This document shows, piece after piece, positions 10,946-22,469 of a stretch of 64,000 nucleotides of DNA. The stretch comes from Okapia johnstoni. Its lineage: Eukaryota; Chordata; Mammalia; Artiodactyla; Giraffidae. The position numbers and the translations under genes are program-made. Numbering within the stretch: position 1 is the stretch's first letter; every line of letters starts with the position of its first letter. The DNA lies in assembly GCA_024291935.2 (NCBI GenBank), contig CM044312.1, positions 74,109,001 to 74,173,000 of the forward strand, written 5' to 3'. Below the pieces are notes generated by a model, which did no database searches, was not told the origin of the DNA, and saw nothing but the letters and a program-made list of their open reading frames with translations.

Positions 10946-11229
10946 ACTAGTGTGTGAGATGAGTGCAACTGTGCGGTAGTTTGAGCATTCTTTGGCATTG
11001 CTTTCCTTTGGAATTGGAATGAAAACTGACCTTTCCAGTCCTACGGCCACTCTAGGCACTGAGAATAGAGCAAAACAGGGAAATTCATGAAGCTCTCATT
11101 ATAATAGGAGAGACAAATAATAAGTAAAATAGGTAAGTAAATTATAGTTTATTAAATATGACAGTGATATTGGGGAAAAATTAAGGAGGAAGTGTTGCAG
11201 ATTTTAATAGGGACGTCAGAGTGCAGAAA

Positions 11230-11940
11230 GGGTGCTACTTACAATCCTTTTGCCTGTTTAGATTAATTCTTCACACTTCTGTGTCCTGTCTTGTGCCCCA
11301 GGAAAATGATCACTATGACTCTATTATGCAGTTCTCTTGTCCTTTGGATTTCTAGTTGAATTTGGGCAAAGAAGTTACCAGTAGGCGATATTAAGTGAGA
11401 GAAGTCTGATTATTTACTTCTCCCAACCACCCACTGTTGTTCATCTCTTTGGTGCACTAACCTAACCATGATTACTGTTGGGAAACTTGTATACTATGGA
11501 GATAGCTCTCAAGTTTCTCTTAATAGTTTCCTACCTCTGTCTATCAAGCCTAGGTGTTTTAAGGGATTCTCATCAGTGAATCTTTCCAGGTGCAATGCCA
11601 TCTGCTATTGCTTCTCTTTGGGCTTCCCCTGTGGTTCAATGGTAAGGAATCTGCCTGCAATGCAGAAGCCACAGGAGATGTGGATTTAATTCTTGGGACA
11701 GGAAGATTCCCTGGAGGAGGGAATGGCAACCCACTCCAGTATTCTTGCCTGGAAAATCCCATGGACGGAGAAGCCTGGCAGGTTACAGTACATAGGGTCG
11801 CAAAGAGTCAGGCACGACTTAAGTGACTTTGCATATATGCATTACTTCTCTTTACTCTCCTTACACCTACCTAAATTGTTTCTCCACTAAACTGTTGAAA
11901 TACTGTTTTGAGTGCATTGTGTCCTGCTTGGCTAATTTCT
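11230..11940 (+). mobile_element. Ancient interspersed repeat, family not named, split by a SINE
   Basis: The end region ('ccttacacctacc...aaattg...ccactaaac...gagtgcattgtgtcctgct') matches a common mammalian repeat end of the type '...cctttgtaaatagt...aattacccagtttgagtgtgcc...'. A second copy of the same family is at 13890-14360. I cannot name it from memory. The Bov-tA at 11620-11840 lies within it. Confidence 0.4.
11620..11840 (+). mobile_element. Bov-tA SINE
   Basis: Forward head 'gggcttcccctgtggttcaa', body 'cccactccagtattcttgcc', tail 'gcaaagagtcaggcacgact'. A 13-base duplication with one mismatch flanks it (ATTGCTTCTCTTT at 11607-11619, ATTACTTCTCTTT at 11841-11853). Confidence 0.92.
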
Positions 11941-13889
11941 AATATTATAATTTTTAGCAAATTTTGACATCCCCAAATAGACCTTCTACATTAGATTTGG
12001 AACTATTGCTCACATATTGAAAGATACAAACTAAGAATCTCCTTGTAGGAATAAATAGGACACAATTTGTGGCTTGCATTGTATTAGCATTACTCAGATT
12101 ATCACTGGTAGTGACATGGGATGGAAAGCTGGTGGAGAATAAGCCATTTGCAAATCTTGCAGTAGTAAAGCCTCAGTCACTCTGATGATGATGATGATTA
12201 AGAACTATGGGATGAGCTAGTCATTTCTGAATAACTTAAAAACATGAAAACAGAGAGATATACGGAAAGCCCCAGTATATAGTCAAGACCTAGCCATAAT
12301 CCAGAGATTAGGCAATATAATTGAAAATTATTTACAAGAGTATAAGAAAAAAATAGGATAAAATATTGATTTATTGATTTTGACTGAACTTAGGGAAACT
12401 GAGATGCATCTTACATGTCAGCTTGAGCACTTGGTAGCAGGGTTAACAGTGGCTTGATTCGTTAACCAAATGAAAACTGAACTCTGTGGTGAAATATTAT
12501 CAATGAAATTGAAATGACAACACTACCTGGCATGCCAAAGGAATGAGCGTGAAGGCCTGAGGGGTGTTGGGGTGGATCTGCGTGTGCTACTTGTGTAAGT
12601 TGCTCAGCCACATCCTGTCTTCTTGGAAACCCAGAAGTTTTGCTCTTTTCCAAAGCATTAGTGAAAGCTGTGGGATGGCGGTCTTCTGTAGACCAGAGAT
12701 GATGATGGAAATGAAATCTTTGAGTTTAATTTTAATACAAAACTCCTGGCCAAATGTGCCAGAAACAGGCCTAAACCATTAAAGACAATAGACCATAAGT
12801 ATTTGAAAAAGGACACTGCAATGTGGCCACAAGTTATACCATGAATCTTTCTTTCAGTCTTCTCCAAGTGGAGGGTGGGGCTGGTAGAACTCTATACCAG
12901 CGAAGAAAATGCAGTGTTTTCAGAAGGCTATTAGACTTACACAGAGGCTCTTCACTAAAGCTAATCCCTATAACTCCAAAATGCCACTATAGCTACAGCT
13001 TAGAGTGGAGCTTTATCAAAGCACGATGATAGATGGAGTCTTGATCTGAGTCTGTCTCACACTGAAACCAGTAATCCATCCTGTGGTTGTTTGCCTAGTC
13101 CAAGCACGCTCAGTAAGAAGGCATATAGTAATTAACAGCTGGCCAAACTCCCCACATTAATTACCTGACCAGTAAGGGCTATTATGATAAAAAAACAAAA
13201 AGGTCCAGTGGAAGCCTCTATAAATGTTGCTCTACACCCAAAATAGTACATTCAAAGCAACATTGCATCTCTAGAATTACACAGATTAACACTATCATTA
13301 AGGTCTTGAAAAATGCATGGTTTGTAATTCCTCACAGATTCCTGTTTAACTTGTCTCTATAGCCATTATAAAACCAAATGTTTCTTGAATAATGACTGGA
13401 TTTTCTTGAGGATGGTCAGTATCTTGGGCTGATCATAGCTGCTGCTCTTGATATGATTGCAGCAAATCAGTTCTTGGTACCTGATATACTGCTATTGATG
13501 AGACATCACTTTCTTTTTAATTCTCACAAACAAAGAGAAGGAGCTGACTTGCATCTGGAAAGGTGGAAGATTTGCTTACTGGATGTGACATGCAAGAACA
13601 TTAGGTACACTCTAATAGTCTGGTAGGATGTTGTTATAATGAGCCAGGAAGATGACTGGTTCCTCTGGACTATAATACAACAGAGAGACGAGCTGGCATA
13701 ACCCTGAGGTAAGCAGTGAGCACAGACTTCTGATTTTTCCATGTGCAAGCCAATTACTTCTACTTTTCTTTCTTGGTAGGAACTGACTTTTAAAATGCCA
13801 ATTTTGTGGCATGTAAAATATTTTGTCGGTACAGTTATTATTTTTTGAAAAACAGTAGATTCTGGGAGTGGGGAAGGGATGAACACCTG
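11941..13889. other. No feature recognised
   Basis: Unique-looking sequence. It has a short (GAT)n run near 12183-12198 and small open frames on both strands (12564-12782, 12823-13029, 13524-13886) with no family signature. Confidence 0.35.
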
Positions 13890-14360
13890 TGATTATTTGT
13901 CATTTTACCCATCAGATCTAGTCTCTCTCTTTGCCCCCACTCTGCACTCTTATAGTATATATCCAAGATTTCCTCACTCTTTGGCTTTTATTGAAATATA
14001 GCAAATGTAAGGTCCCACCAGTCAGTCATAGGATGAAAAGAAAGAGAAAGTGAGAGATCAGCATATTTATTTCCCCTTATTCTCTCCCTGATGAAGTATA
14101 GTTTGTTAGCACCTTTATTTTTCTATTTACAGGTGCAAGCTTCTGTAAGGTAACTTTTCTCTTAATTTTACAGCTCTTACTACTTTCAGATTAGAGTCTC
14201 CTTGTTGCTTTCACCCTAGGGATGGTAATGGCTTACAGCCGTTGCTAATTTTTGGCTGCTTCACCATCATTTTGTAGTTTGCTTAAGCCTTTACAGCTTT
14301 TGCGAATAATCCCTGATGATAACAAATTTGAGCTACCAACTCATTTCTGCCAGGACGCCA
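13890..14360 (+). mobile_element. Second copy of the unnamed ancient repeat
   Basis: Ordered motifs 'cctagggatggtaatggctt', 'ggctgcttcaccatcatttt', 'gcttaagcctttacagc' and 'ctgccaggac' match the same mammalian repeat end as 11230-11940, here without a SINE. Confidence 0.45.
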
Positions 14361-14394
14361 GCCGACATGGAAGGTCTGACGGAGGTATGAGAAG

Positions 14395-14860
14395 GTAAGA
14401 TTTGCAAAAATATTTTAAGAGGGAGCTGGCAATATGAATATGTTTGGAAAGAGTGTTCTGTACTGAGATGAGAGAAACACTAAGGCCTTGAGGCAAGAGT
14501 ATGACCATTTTCCTTGCTTAAGAAACAGCAAAGAGGCAAGTTTTGATGAAGCGGTATAGGCAAGGAGAAGACCTGTAAGAAATGAGATTAGGAAGAGAGG
14601 AGCTTGGATGAATTTAACATTTGTTGTAGCGAATTTGGATTTCTTCTGTAAAATGAGGTGCCATTGGGAGGATCAAGTGTAAAAGATAAGTCATTTAACA
14701 GGATCATGCTGTCTGCTGTGCTCTGAACAGACTGTAGGGCATGTGTGGCAGAGATAATTGCAATAATCTTAACATAATTCAGGCTGGAGATGACTGTTGC
14801 TTGGATCAAAGTGATAGCTGTGGAGGTAATGAGAAGTAGTCATATTCTCAGTGTATTTTG
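14395..14860 (-). mobile_element. L2 LINE fragment, antisense
   Basis: The plus strand carries the usual reverse-complement L2 series: 'ctaaggccttgaggcaagag', 'aagaaacagcaaagaggcaa', 'tttggatttcttctgtaaaa', 'aacaggatcatgctgtctgc', 'ataattgcaataatctt' and 'tggaggtaatgagaagtagt'. Divergence is high but the order is preserved. Confidence 0.65.
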
Positions 14861-15194
14861 GAAGTGAAACTAACAATATTTACTTACGGTTTGCGTAAAG
14901 AATGTGAGAGAAATAATAGGAATGTCTACAACTGTTTTGTCTGACCAATGAGAAAAACAGACTCACCATGAATTGAGATGAACTTTGAATTGTTTTGAAA
15001 GAAAACAGAATACTCATTTTTATCATCAATTCATACGTTAACCCTTCTGAAGAAACTCAATATTTTGTCTATCTGCTTTATCTTATAAAATATAAAATAT
15101 GCTACAATATTGCTTTTCCTATTACATGACAAATTTTGCAGTGCTATACAATTTTCAAAAGTTTCACACACATGATTTCATATAATTCTAAAAT

Positions 15195-15451
15195 AATCCT
15201 TTTCTTCTCCTACCCTTATTTTGCCCCTCTCCCATTCTCTCTCTCCACTGGTAATCACTTGCTTGTTTTCTATATTTGTGAGTCTATTTCTTTTTTGTTT
15301 TACTCACTAGTTTGTTCCACCTTTTATATTTCACATATAATTGACATTATACACTTTCTCTGACTTGTTTCACTTAACATAATGCCCCCCAAGTCCATAC
15401 AAACTGCTGAAAATGGCAAGATTTCATTACTTTGATGACTGATTAGCATTC

Positions 15452-15503
<52 letters not shown>

Positions 15504-15655
15504 CCACATCTTCTTTATTCATCTATTGATGGACACTTATGTTGCTTTTATGTCTTGGCTACTGTAAATAGTGTTGCTCTGAACATTGGGGTGTATGTAT
15601 CCTTCTGATATATTTTCGTTTTTTTCAGATATGTTGCATATTGTTTTGTTGTTGT
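15195..15655 (-). mobile_element. L1 3' end fragment
   Basis: Reverse-complement L1 3'UTR and ORF2 end: 'ccactggtaatcacttgctt', 'tgtgagtctatttcttttt', 'gacttgtttcacttaacata', 'catctattgatggacactta', 'tgctctgaacattggggtgt'. The (TG)n tract interrupts it and the MER1-like transposon follows directly. Confidence 0.8.
15454..15496. repeat. (TG)n microsatellite
   Basis: Uninterrupted TG dinucleotides, about 21 units, lie within the L1 fragment where related copies read 'attccattgtatatatgt'. The tract probably grew from that ancestral TA/TG-rich site. Confidence 0.97.
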
Positions 15656-15675
15656 TGTGTAAAGATTCTCTAGGT

Positions 15676-15838
15676 CAACAGTCCCCAACCATTTTGGCAC
15701 CAGGGACTGATTTAGTGGAAGACAATTTTTCCACAAACCAGGGATTTGGGGAATGGTTTTGGCATGATTCAAGTGCATTGTGCACTTTATTTCTAATAGA
15801 TTAGATTAGGTACCAGTCGACAAGGTTGGAGACCGCTG
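15676..15838. mobile_element. MER1-like hAT-Charlie DNA transposon, internally deleted
   Basis: It has hAT-type terminal inverted repeats: CAACAGTCCCCAACC at the left, and at the right a sequence whose reverse complement is CAGCGGTCTCCAACC. Inside are 'tttggcaccagggactga' and 'gacaatttttccacaaacc', known from the MER1 family. The flanks CTCTAGGT (15668-15675) and ATCTAAAT (15839-15846) fit a decayed 8-bp duplication (5 of 8). It is non-autonomous, with no transposase. Confidence 0.75.
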
Positions 15839-15846
15839 ATCTAAAT

Positions 15847-16853
15847 AGCGAACTAGTTGAAATTTTCACAACTTAATTTATTCATTTTAAAATACACACG
15901 TTTTCATGCTTTGTTTTCATAACACAGTGTAAGAAGCTATATAAACCAAAAACTAATTTTTTGATAATGTCTACTCAATGTTTAGAATCATCCATCTTTT
16001 TTCCATGTAAATAATACATTTATATTACTTAGAAAATGAAAGCATTTCTGGGGAATGGCTAAGACTTCAAAGATCATAAAATATACTGTCAAGGACACTT
16101 TAAAAAATGTTGCAAGAGAAAAATAGTACATGTGGTTAGGTGACTGGAGTCAAAGGAATGATGTGTCTCACAAGTACAGCTGTAGGGTTTTTTTTAAATT
16201 GCATAAATTAAACATTGTTTTCTTAGGAGTGTTTCAGTTTACAGTAATTAGAATCTGATGTTTATTTAAAAGAATCTGAAATTATTGCTATAACTGATCC
16301 TACCATTTGCATAAGATAAAAACAAACAGTATCAATGAATTGTTAAGATAGTCAAGACTCTATATCTTTAAAAAGAATTTATTGAAACTTATGAAGAGAA
16401 CTTTATTAAGTTTTTATGCAGAGATAATTTAAGGAAGTTAAACATGACTAAACAAATACTCATTCTCCAAACACGGATGCATTAAGGAAAAAGGCAAAGG
16501 AAGAGAATGTTGCCTTTGATTCCTTTCAGTGAAAGCTTTGATGTATTCATTTTCCTCTGAAAATTATTCCTTTAGAGAACTATTTTAATGATAGGCAACT
16601 GAAAGACTACCTGTGTCTTAATCTTTAAAATTGCAAATGTAAAACTGACAAGGGCAAATGTCATAGAAAAAAATCATATCTGAACACCTGAAATAATAGT
16701 AATAAGAGTAAAAAAATCACCATTTCAATGTTTGCAACAGTGTAGTATTTAATTAGGGCTTCAGAATGATGATGCCTTTCATAATTGAAATTATATTAAT
16801 TCATGTCTTTCTAACAATGACCCCATGGTAGGCAATCTAATTAACTTGTGCAT
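15847..16853. other. No feature recognised
   Basis: AT-rich sequence with no repeat family or exon that I can support. Confidence 0.35.
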
Positions 16854-16864
16854 ATGTGCACCAT

Positions 16865-17143
16865 CGGAGAAGGCAATGGCAACCCACTCCAGTACTCTTG
16901 CCTGGAAAATCCCATGGACGGAGGAGCCTGGTAGGCTGCAGTCTATGGGGTCATGAAGAGTCAGACATGACTGAGCGACTTCACTTTCACTTTTCACTTT
17001 CATGCACTGGAGAAGGAAATGGCAACCCACTCCAGTATTCTTGCCTGGAGAATCCCAGGGACGGCAGAGCCTGGTGGGCTGCCATCTATGGGATCGCACA
17101 GAGTCGGACATGACTGAAGCGACTTAGCAGCAGCAGCAGCAGC
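16865..17143 (+). mobile_element. BOV-A2 dimeric SINE
   Basis: Two BovB-tail-derived monomers ('ggagaaggcaatggcaaccc', 'ggagaaggaaatggcaaccc') are joined by the usual 'cactttcacttttcactttc' linker. The element ends in (CAG)n. A perfect 11-bp duplication ATGTGCACCAT lies at 16854-16864 and 17144-17154. The high similarity of the two halves and the clean duplication point to a recent insertion. Confidence 0.95.
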
Positions 17144-17159
17144 ATGTGCACCATGACTT

Positions 17160-17372
17160 GTACTTCCCTGGTGACTCAGATGGTAAAGAATCTGCCTGCA
17201 ATGTAGGAGACCGAGGTTCGATTTATGGGTTGGGAAGATCCTCTGGAGACTGAAATGGCTACACACTCCAGTATTCTTGTCTGGAGAATTCTATGGATAT
17301 AAGAGCATTGTGGGCTATACAGTCCATGGGGTCACAAAGAGTTGGACATAACTGAGCAACTTTGACTTTTCA
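17160..17372 (+). mobile_element. Bov-tA SINE next to the BOV-A2
   Basis: Head 'gtacttccctggtgactcag', body 'cacactccagtattcttgtc', tail 'agtccatggggtcacaaag'. Target duplication CACCATGACTT (17149-17159) and CACCATTACTT (17373-17383), one mismatch. The BOV-A2 duplication overlaps its left copy, so the BOV-A2 entered later. Confidence 0.92.
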
Positions 17373-17639
17373 CACCATTACTTAGATTACAAAAATTCCC
17401 TGGAAGGGACTTAGAGTGGTGTGTTTTTGAAGACTCAGTATCTTTTTAATCTTTCTCTGTGCATAGTCTTTTTTATAGTAACCTGCCTGATGGCATTTCC
17501 CAACTGTTGAAGTTGATCAGGTATTAGTAATTCTTTCTTCATGTCTCTCTAACTGACCTATGCTTATCTTTGCTCCTTATTTCTCCTAGCCTCCCAAACT
17601 CGACCTCTAGAATCCAAATCCCAATGAGCAAACAAACCA

Positions 17640-17965
17640 ACAATGAAACAATCCTCTCTGCCCTTTGTCTCAGTCATGCTGACTTCCTTGACCATTTATT
17701 TCCTGAATTGACCACACTCCCCCTCCTTGCCTCCAGTCTTTGTACATGCTTTTGTCTCCACCAATTTTTAGAATAACTTAAAAATTACCTTTCAATAAGC
17801 CTTGTTAGGCCCTCCTGTCTTTTTAAGGACTGGTTTAGATGGTCCTCTCGTCACACCATAGCATTCCCATCTATTAATCATTTTATTTGTCTCCCCTATC
17901 TAATTGGAAGTTGCTTAAATATGTTCTGTATTTTTATTCCCAATGCTTAGTGGATCCCCCATCTA
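17640..17965 (+). mobile_element. L2 LINE 3' region
   Basis: The L2 order is clear: 'ccttgcctccagtctttgta', 'catgcttttgtctcc', 'ggccctcctgtctttttaag', 'ttatttgtctcccctatcta', 'attcccaatgcttagtg'. Confidence 0.65.
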
Positions 17966-18239
17966 AAGCATAAAATTGATTTGATGCAATCAAATTTAAA
18001 TTTTTTGTGGAAAATTTATTTGAAGTCATCAAATAAAAGTTGCTAGCACAATAGAGACTAGACAAAAATTAATATATTAATAATTACAATTGTTGGAGTC
18101 CCCCACTTCACTCTGCAGACCTGCTCACCTAACAGTAGTCTTAACACAATAGATATGGGGCAGTTCCAGAGATAATTTAAAACAAAAATCAACTGTTTTA
18201 CTTCTTACATAGTCTATAAAGATTTATATGATCCAAGCC

Positions 18240-18655
18240 CATCTCCTACCCCTCTCAGGCCTCCTCAAGCCTCTATAGCTCTTTTGGAGATTTCTGGACA
18301 CTGGATCCTTTCCTTAGATCCTTATACATGTAATTCTCTCTGTCCTGAGTTACTTGCACAACCCCCTCCCTCATTTAGGGCTTGCTCAAACAACACTCAA
18401 AGACAACAGGCTAATCTGGGCACCACGTCTAAAATATCAGCATCTTGTATGTCATTACTCTCTTGCTTTATTCTAGTAGCTGTGCTTTCTTAATAACTCT
18501 TTTCAATATCTGTTTTGATTTGCATTTTTTTGATTTATTACTCATCTAATTATAAGCTCAATGATAACAAAGATTTGTCTTATAAACAGCTCTATTTCTA
18601 GCACCTGGACCGGGGCCTCACACTGGGTATAATTTCAATGAGTATTGCTGGAAGG
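18240..18655 (+). mobile_element. L2 LINE 3' region, second copy
   Basis: Motifs 'acatgtaattctctctgtcc', 'ccccctccctcatttagggc', 'ttgctttattctagtagc', 'aacaaagatttgtcttataa', 'ctctatttctagcacctgga' and 'ggcctcacactgggtataat' follow the L2 3' end to its terminus. Confidence 0.72.
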
Positions 18656-20487
18656 AAGGCTAGATTAAAGATTTTAAACTGTTAATTTTCAAGAAAAAAG
18701 TTTATTCATTGCTTCAAATCAAATTGAGGAGATGACATTCATATACTCAAGCTAGGAGTGTAATCATCTCTCTTTTAGTTAATCTCAAATAGCAAAAACA
18801 GATTGATTAAATGGTGGATTTACTGATTATGTAGGAATTATCTTGTCAGAATTAGTAGAAATCATCTAATACATATTAATTCATTGTGACTACAGAGAAA
18901 ATTTATATATATATATATATATATATACATTGCAAAATTACAATAATTACAGTTTATCAACAAAAGATGTTTCTTAAGCACTTGGGCTTTTTTCAATGTT
19001 ACTATTTTAACAAAGTTGTCTTTGGGATGGTAATTCCATAAATACTTGTTGAGAATTGTAAGGCACTGGAGACAGAGCAGGGACTCCAGCTGTATCACAA
19101 ATGATATTTTATTCTCCCAGTCATTGTGGTTCATGTCAAAAAGTTCCCCAAATTGGCCCTTTTGAAAGGCAGATGGTTTTGAAAATTTTTTTTTTTTAAG
19201 TGTTTTTGAAAGTATTTGGGTACAGAGTTGTAGATGGCTACTTCCACCCCCATCTTGTAGAGAAGTCCATCTATGGTTAAGATAATAAAGGTGACCGACA
19301 GGAAGAAATAGAAACCAGTGACAGACAAGATCTTACAGGAGGTTGTTGTATGATTTGAACTGGTCTAATTTTGAAGCTGTCTTCTCTAAGATTTGGGTGT
19401 TTAGCTTTTTTTTTCAGGTCTCTGTGCTACCACAATATATGCCCAATACATTGCTTATTATTGATTAAGCTATTAGCAATTGATTTCTGTCTTTGTAACT
19501 AACAATTTCTAACCAACATCATTATTCATAACAAAATACTTTTTTTGAAAATTAGTATACTTGAACCCTATGAAATTTTATGATGCTGTTAAAGAAAATG
19601 AAGATACATAAATATGTGGAATTTGCCTCAGTGCATTGTAAGAATAAATTAAAAATAGCTTATATCAGAAGATATCATTGGGGCTGGAGGCTGAGAATGT
19701 TGAAGGGGAAACTTTACACATGGCATATTATAATTTTTGATCATTTACAATATTTGCCATGTTTATACTTTTAATAAAATAGGAAATGTAGAAATATTAA
19801 AAAAGTATAAAATAAAATTTAAGGCAATTCAACTCAGACTGAGAATACTAAGCCTGTGTCTATACCACTAAACCATATTATGTGTATTTGTTAGGCTAAA
19901 TTTTTGTCTTGTATTTAAACTAGGAGTGTACTAGTAATCTGATTTTGAAAATTTTTTTGATTGCTGTAAGCCACCAGCCATGATAAGGCAACTTCTTAGG
20001 TATAAATCATGTTTCTAAGATCAAGTCACAGTGCTTATTCAAGTCGTTTTATATATTACTATACTGTAAGAGTTTAACAATATGAAACAAAAGATGCATA
20101 ACAAAAGAAAAAAATGTTTCTATAAATAATTGAGGAAGGAAACGCAGAGCTAGTGTTACATATAGATTATTTTGTGTATAGACAAATTTTGGACCAATAT
20201 TCTTTAACCGTATTGTTACAGACAGAGAGTGAAGCTGCTAGCCCTAGGGCTCACCTGCTCTGTGGTTTCATAACAACAGACACAGACACAAGAATTGCTC
20301 TACACTTTAGATCTGGAGTCTCACAGAAATAAGATGTGACTTTCCAGCTGCTAGAATGCGTTAACTTCACATAGAAAATATATGATTCTTCTCCTCACAT
20401 CAAGCACTGATGTCACATATGAGTTACTTGAACTAACTTCTGATTCAATATTGCCTGGATCCTTTTCATCAAGTAAAGATGATGCAT
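18656..20487. other. Mostly unassigned; (TA)n tract and an unexplained open segment
   Basis: (TA)n occupies 18904-18927. On the minus strand at 19131-19328 an open segment reads as a hydrophobic stretch followed by YKMGVEVAIYNSVPKYF and then an A-run on that strand (plus-strand T-run at 19187-19198). This arrangement could be the end of a processed pseudogene, but I recognise no protein. Confidence 0.3.
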
Positions 20488-20645
20488 CACAGTGGAAAAG
20501 AGCAGGACTTTTGAGTCATTTAAATCTGGGTTTGAAATCCTAATTCTCTTACGAATAAGCCTTGGGATTTAGGCATATTACTTAACTGTTTTATGCACAA
20601 TTTCCCAATAGGAGAAATGGGCTGCTAATGTTGAACATACAGATT
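20488..20645 (+). mobile_element. MIR SINE
   Basis: MIR core in sense: 'tggaaaagagcaggactttt', 'gagtcatttaaatctggg', 'ggcatattacttaactg', 'caatttcccaataggag'. It is strongly diverged, as expected for this age. Confidence 0.65.
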
Positions 20646-20682
20646 TTTTGTTAATTTTAATTGTGAGCAGTTTGACACATAA

Positions 20683-20848
20683 TGTTGTTGTTCAGTTGCT
20701 CAGTCGTGTCTGACTCCTTGCAACCCCAAGGGCTGCAGCACACCAGGCTTCCCTGTCCTTCACCATCTCCCAAAGCTTGCTCAAACTCAGGTCCATTGAG
20801 TCAGTGATGCCATCCAATCATCTCATCCTCTGTCGTCCCCTTCTCCTA
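20683..20848 (-). mobile_element. BovB 3' end fragment
   Basis: A reversed BovB tail starts 'ttgttgttcagttgctcag' and reaches 'ctcatcctctgtcgtcccc'. It is severely 5'-truncated and has no clear target duplication. Confidence 0.88.
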
Positions 20849-21456
20849 TAGTATCTTGATTATTTATTGGCATTGTTACCATTACTCTATTCAACATCCA
20901 GCTCAGTCACACCAAAAAGCTGTTTGAATAAAAGCCTTATAATGAATAATAACAGAATAGAGGGAAAGTCTCTTGTAATATTTTGCTATGAGCAATTAAT
21001 TTAACCTTCACCAAATAGAATCATTGTTGTTGTTATTTTAAAATACACTTTGCTCAGACTATTAAATTGTCCTGTGTCAGTTCTAGTAACAATATAATAA
21101 ATTCATTATGGCTATAATAAAATCAGCATAAATCCTAAACCCTTAGGAATGATGTGTATGGTAAAATTATCTGGAATTGCACACATAAAAATATTCATTC
21201 TTTCTGGAATGTATCTAAAATGAACTGCCTAAATGTGCCTATAAGATTTTATTGAAAGCTTATTCCAATGTATACTTTACCCGATAGTCGTGGTTAACCC
21301 TTAAGAATTTACAGGGTTTAAGCATTCTCTTGAGAATAAAGATTAAAAATAAGGTGAATTGATTAAGCAGCAAGACAACAAAAGACATTTTTTTTGGAGA
21401 CTCGGGAAATTGTAACCCAGGTCTCTTCTGAGTGTTTGCTATAATGTAATCCTAAT
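20849..21456. other. No feature recognised
   Basis: AT-rich, unassigned sequence between a BovB fragment and a Bov-tA. Confidence 0.35.
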
Positions 21457-21664
21457 TGTTGTTGTTTACTTGCTTAAATTGTGTCCTACTCTTTGTAACC
21501 CCATGGACTGTAGCCTGCCAGACTCTCCTATCCATGGGATTTCCCAGTCAAGAATACTGGAGTAGGTTGTTGTTTCATGCTCCAGGTGATCTTCCTGACA
21601 GTTCAAACCCGTGTTTTCTGGACTGGCAGGTGTATTCTTTACCACTGAGCCACCAGAGAAGCCC
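21457..21664 (-). mobile_element. Bov-tA SINE
   Basis: Reversed element from 'ttacttgcttaaattgtgtc' to 'tgagccaccagagaagccc'. Flanks 'aatcctaatt' and 'aatctaatt' resemble a decayed duplication. Confidence 0.88.
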
Positions 21665-22049
21665 AATCTAATTATGTGACTTATATGATTTTTCAATAAC
21701 TTCTGCATTTGCACAGACAACAAAGCCACCAAGTGTGACTTCCTTAAATGTACAGATAAGAGTATAGAATCAATTTTATGAGTAACAGTCGATACTAGAG
21801 GACAGAACAGGTAACAGTCCAATAATGGGAAAACAAAAAGTGGCAAATAGGGTTTCATGCCTCCATCGGATCAGGCCAACTTCTGGTTAGTTCAATGGGA
21901 TCAACTTCTGATCCTTTAAATTAAAATATTTCAGTAAATGTTGCAATCTACTTTTTATTTCTTAATAAGAAAATTCATGGTGATCCACAAGCCATCCTGG
22001 GAGAGCTTTTCATTCAGATCATCATTTAGGATCCTATGATTTTGCTACA
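21665..22049. other. No feature recognised
   Basis: No repeat or exon signal that I can support. Confidence 0.35.
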
Positions 22050-22420
22050 AGGAATTTATTATAAGTGAGTTATCAACGATATACATATATACAATTTGTG
22101 CAGAGATGTTTATTGCAAATAGATTGATATTAGCAAAAAACAGAAACAAAACCTTGAAATCAACTCTAGGTCTAACAATAGAAGAATGACTAAATTTCAT
22201 TTGTTATAAATAATATATTTTCACACAATTTTAGGAGTTGGGATAATGCTCATGATACGGTATTAAGTGAAAATTTGACACATACCCTATGCAGTCCCAC
22301 TGAAGGAAAATAACAAAAGGAAATATTTATAACTATTTGGAGTGATGGAATTAGGATGATTATTCTATTCCTTTTATTTTCAATCTTAAAAGGTCATATA
22401 GTAATTTCTGATTTTAAAAA
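22050..22420 (+). mobile_element. Old L1M 3' region
   Basis: The order 'gagatgtttattgcaaatag', 'gatattagcaaaaaacagaa', 'ctaacaatagaagaatgact', 'ataatgctcatgatacggta' and 'ttaagtgaaaatttgacac' matches the 3' portion of old L1ME/L1M elements in sense. Confidence 0.6.
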
Positions 22421-22469
22421 ATAATCATCATAAAACTAAATAATACAGACAGGTGGCATATATAAGACT

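Larger units (their letters stand above)
9457..11048 (-). mobile_element. BovB LINE, 5'-truncated, with target-site duplication
   Basis: The plus strand begins with the reversed BovB tail (GTTCAGTTCAGTTCAGTTGC) and continues through the C-terminal domain, reverse transcriptase and linker to about 11048 ('ccagtcctacggccac'). A 13-bp duplication ACTCTAGGCACTG lies at 9444-9456 and 11049-11061. A Bov-tA (10733-10945) was inserted later. Length without the SINE is about 1.38 kb, against a BovB full length of roughly 3 kb. Confidence 0.93.
9395..11215 (-). mobile_element. L2 LINE 3' end, interrupted by BovB
   Basis: Read on the minus strand, the 9395-9456 part is the L2 tail ('cagtgcctagagtaggg', 'acataataggcatccc', then 'tttgttgga'). 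The other part at 11049-11215 holds 'agcaaaacagggaaattcat' and 'gagacaaataataagtaaa', the adjacent L2 sequence. The BovB at 9457-11048 splits them and duplicated 13 bases of L2. Confidence 0.65.

Noticed and set aside
13524..13886. 120-codon minus-strand frame
   Set aside because: No recognisable domain and a second overlapping frame of similar quality; likely chance.
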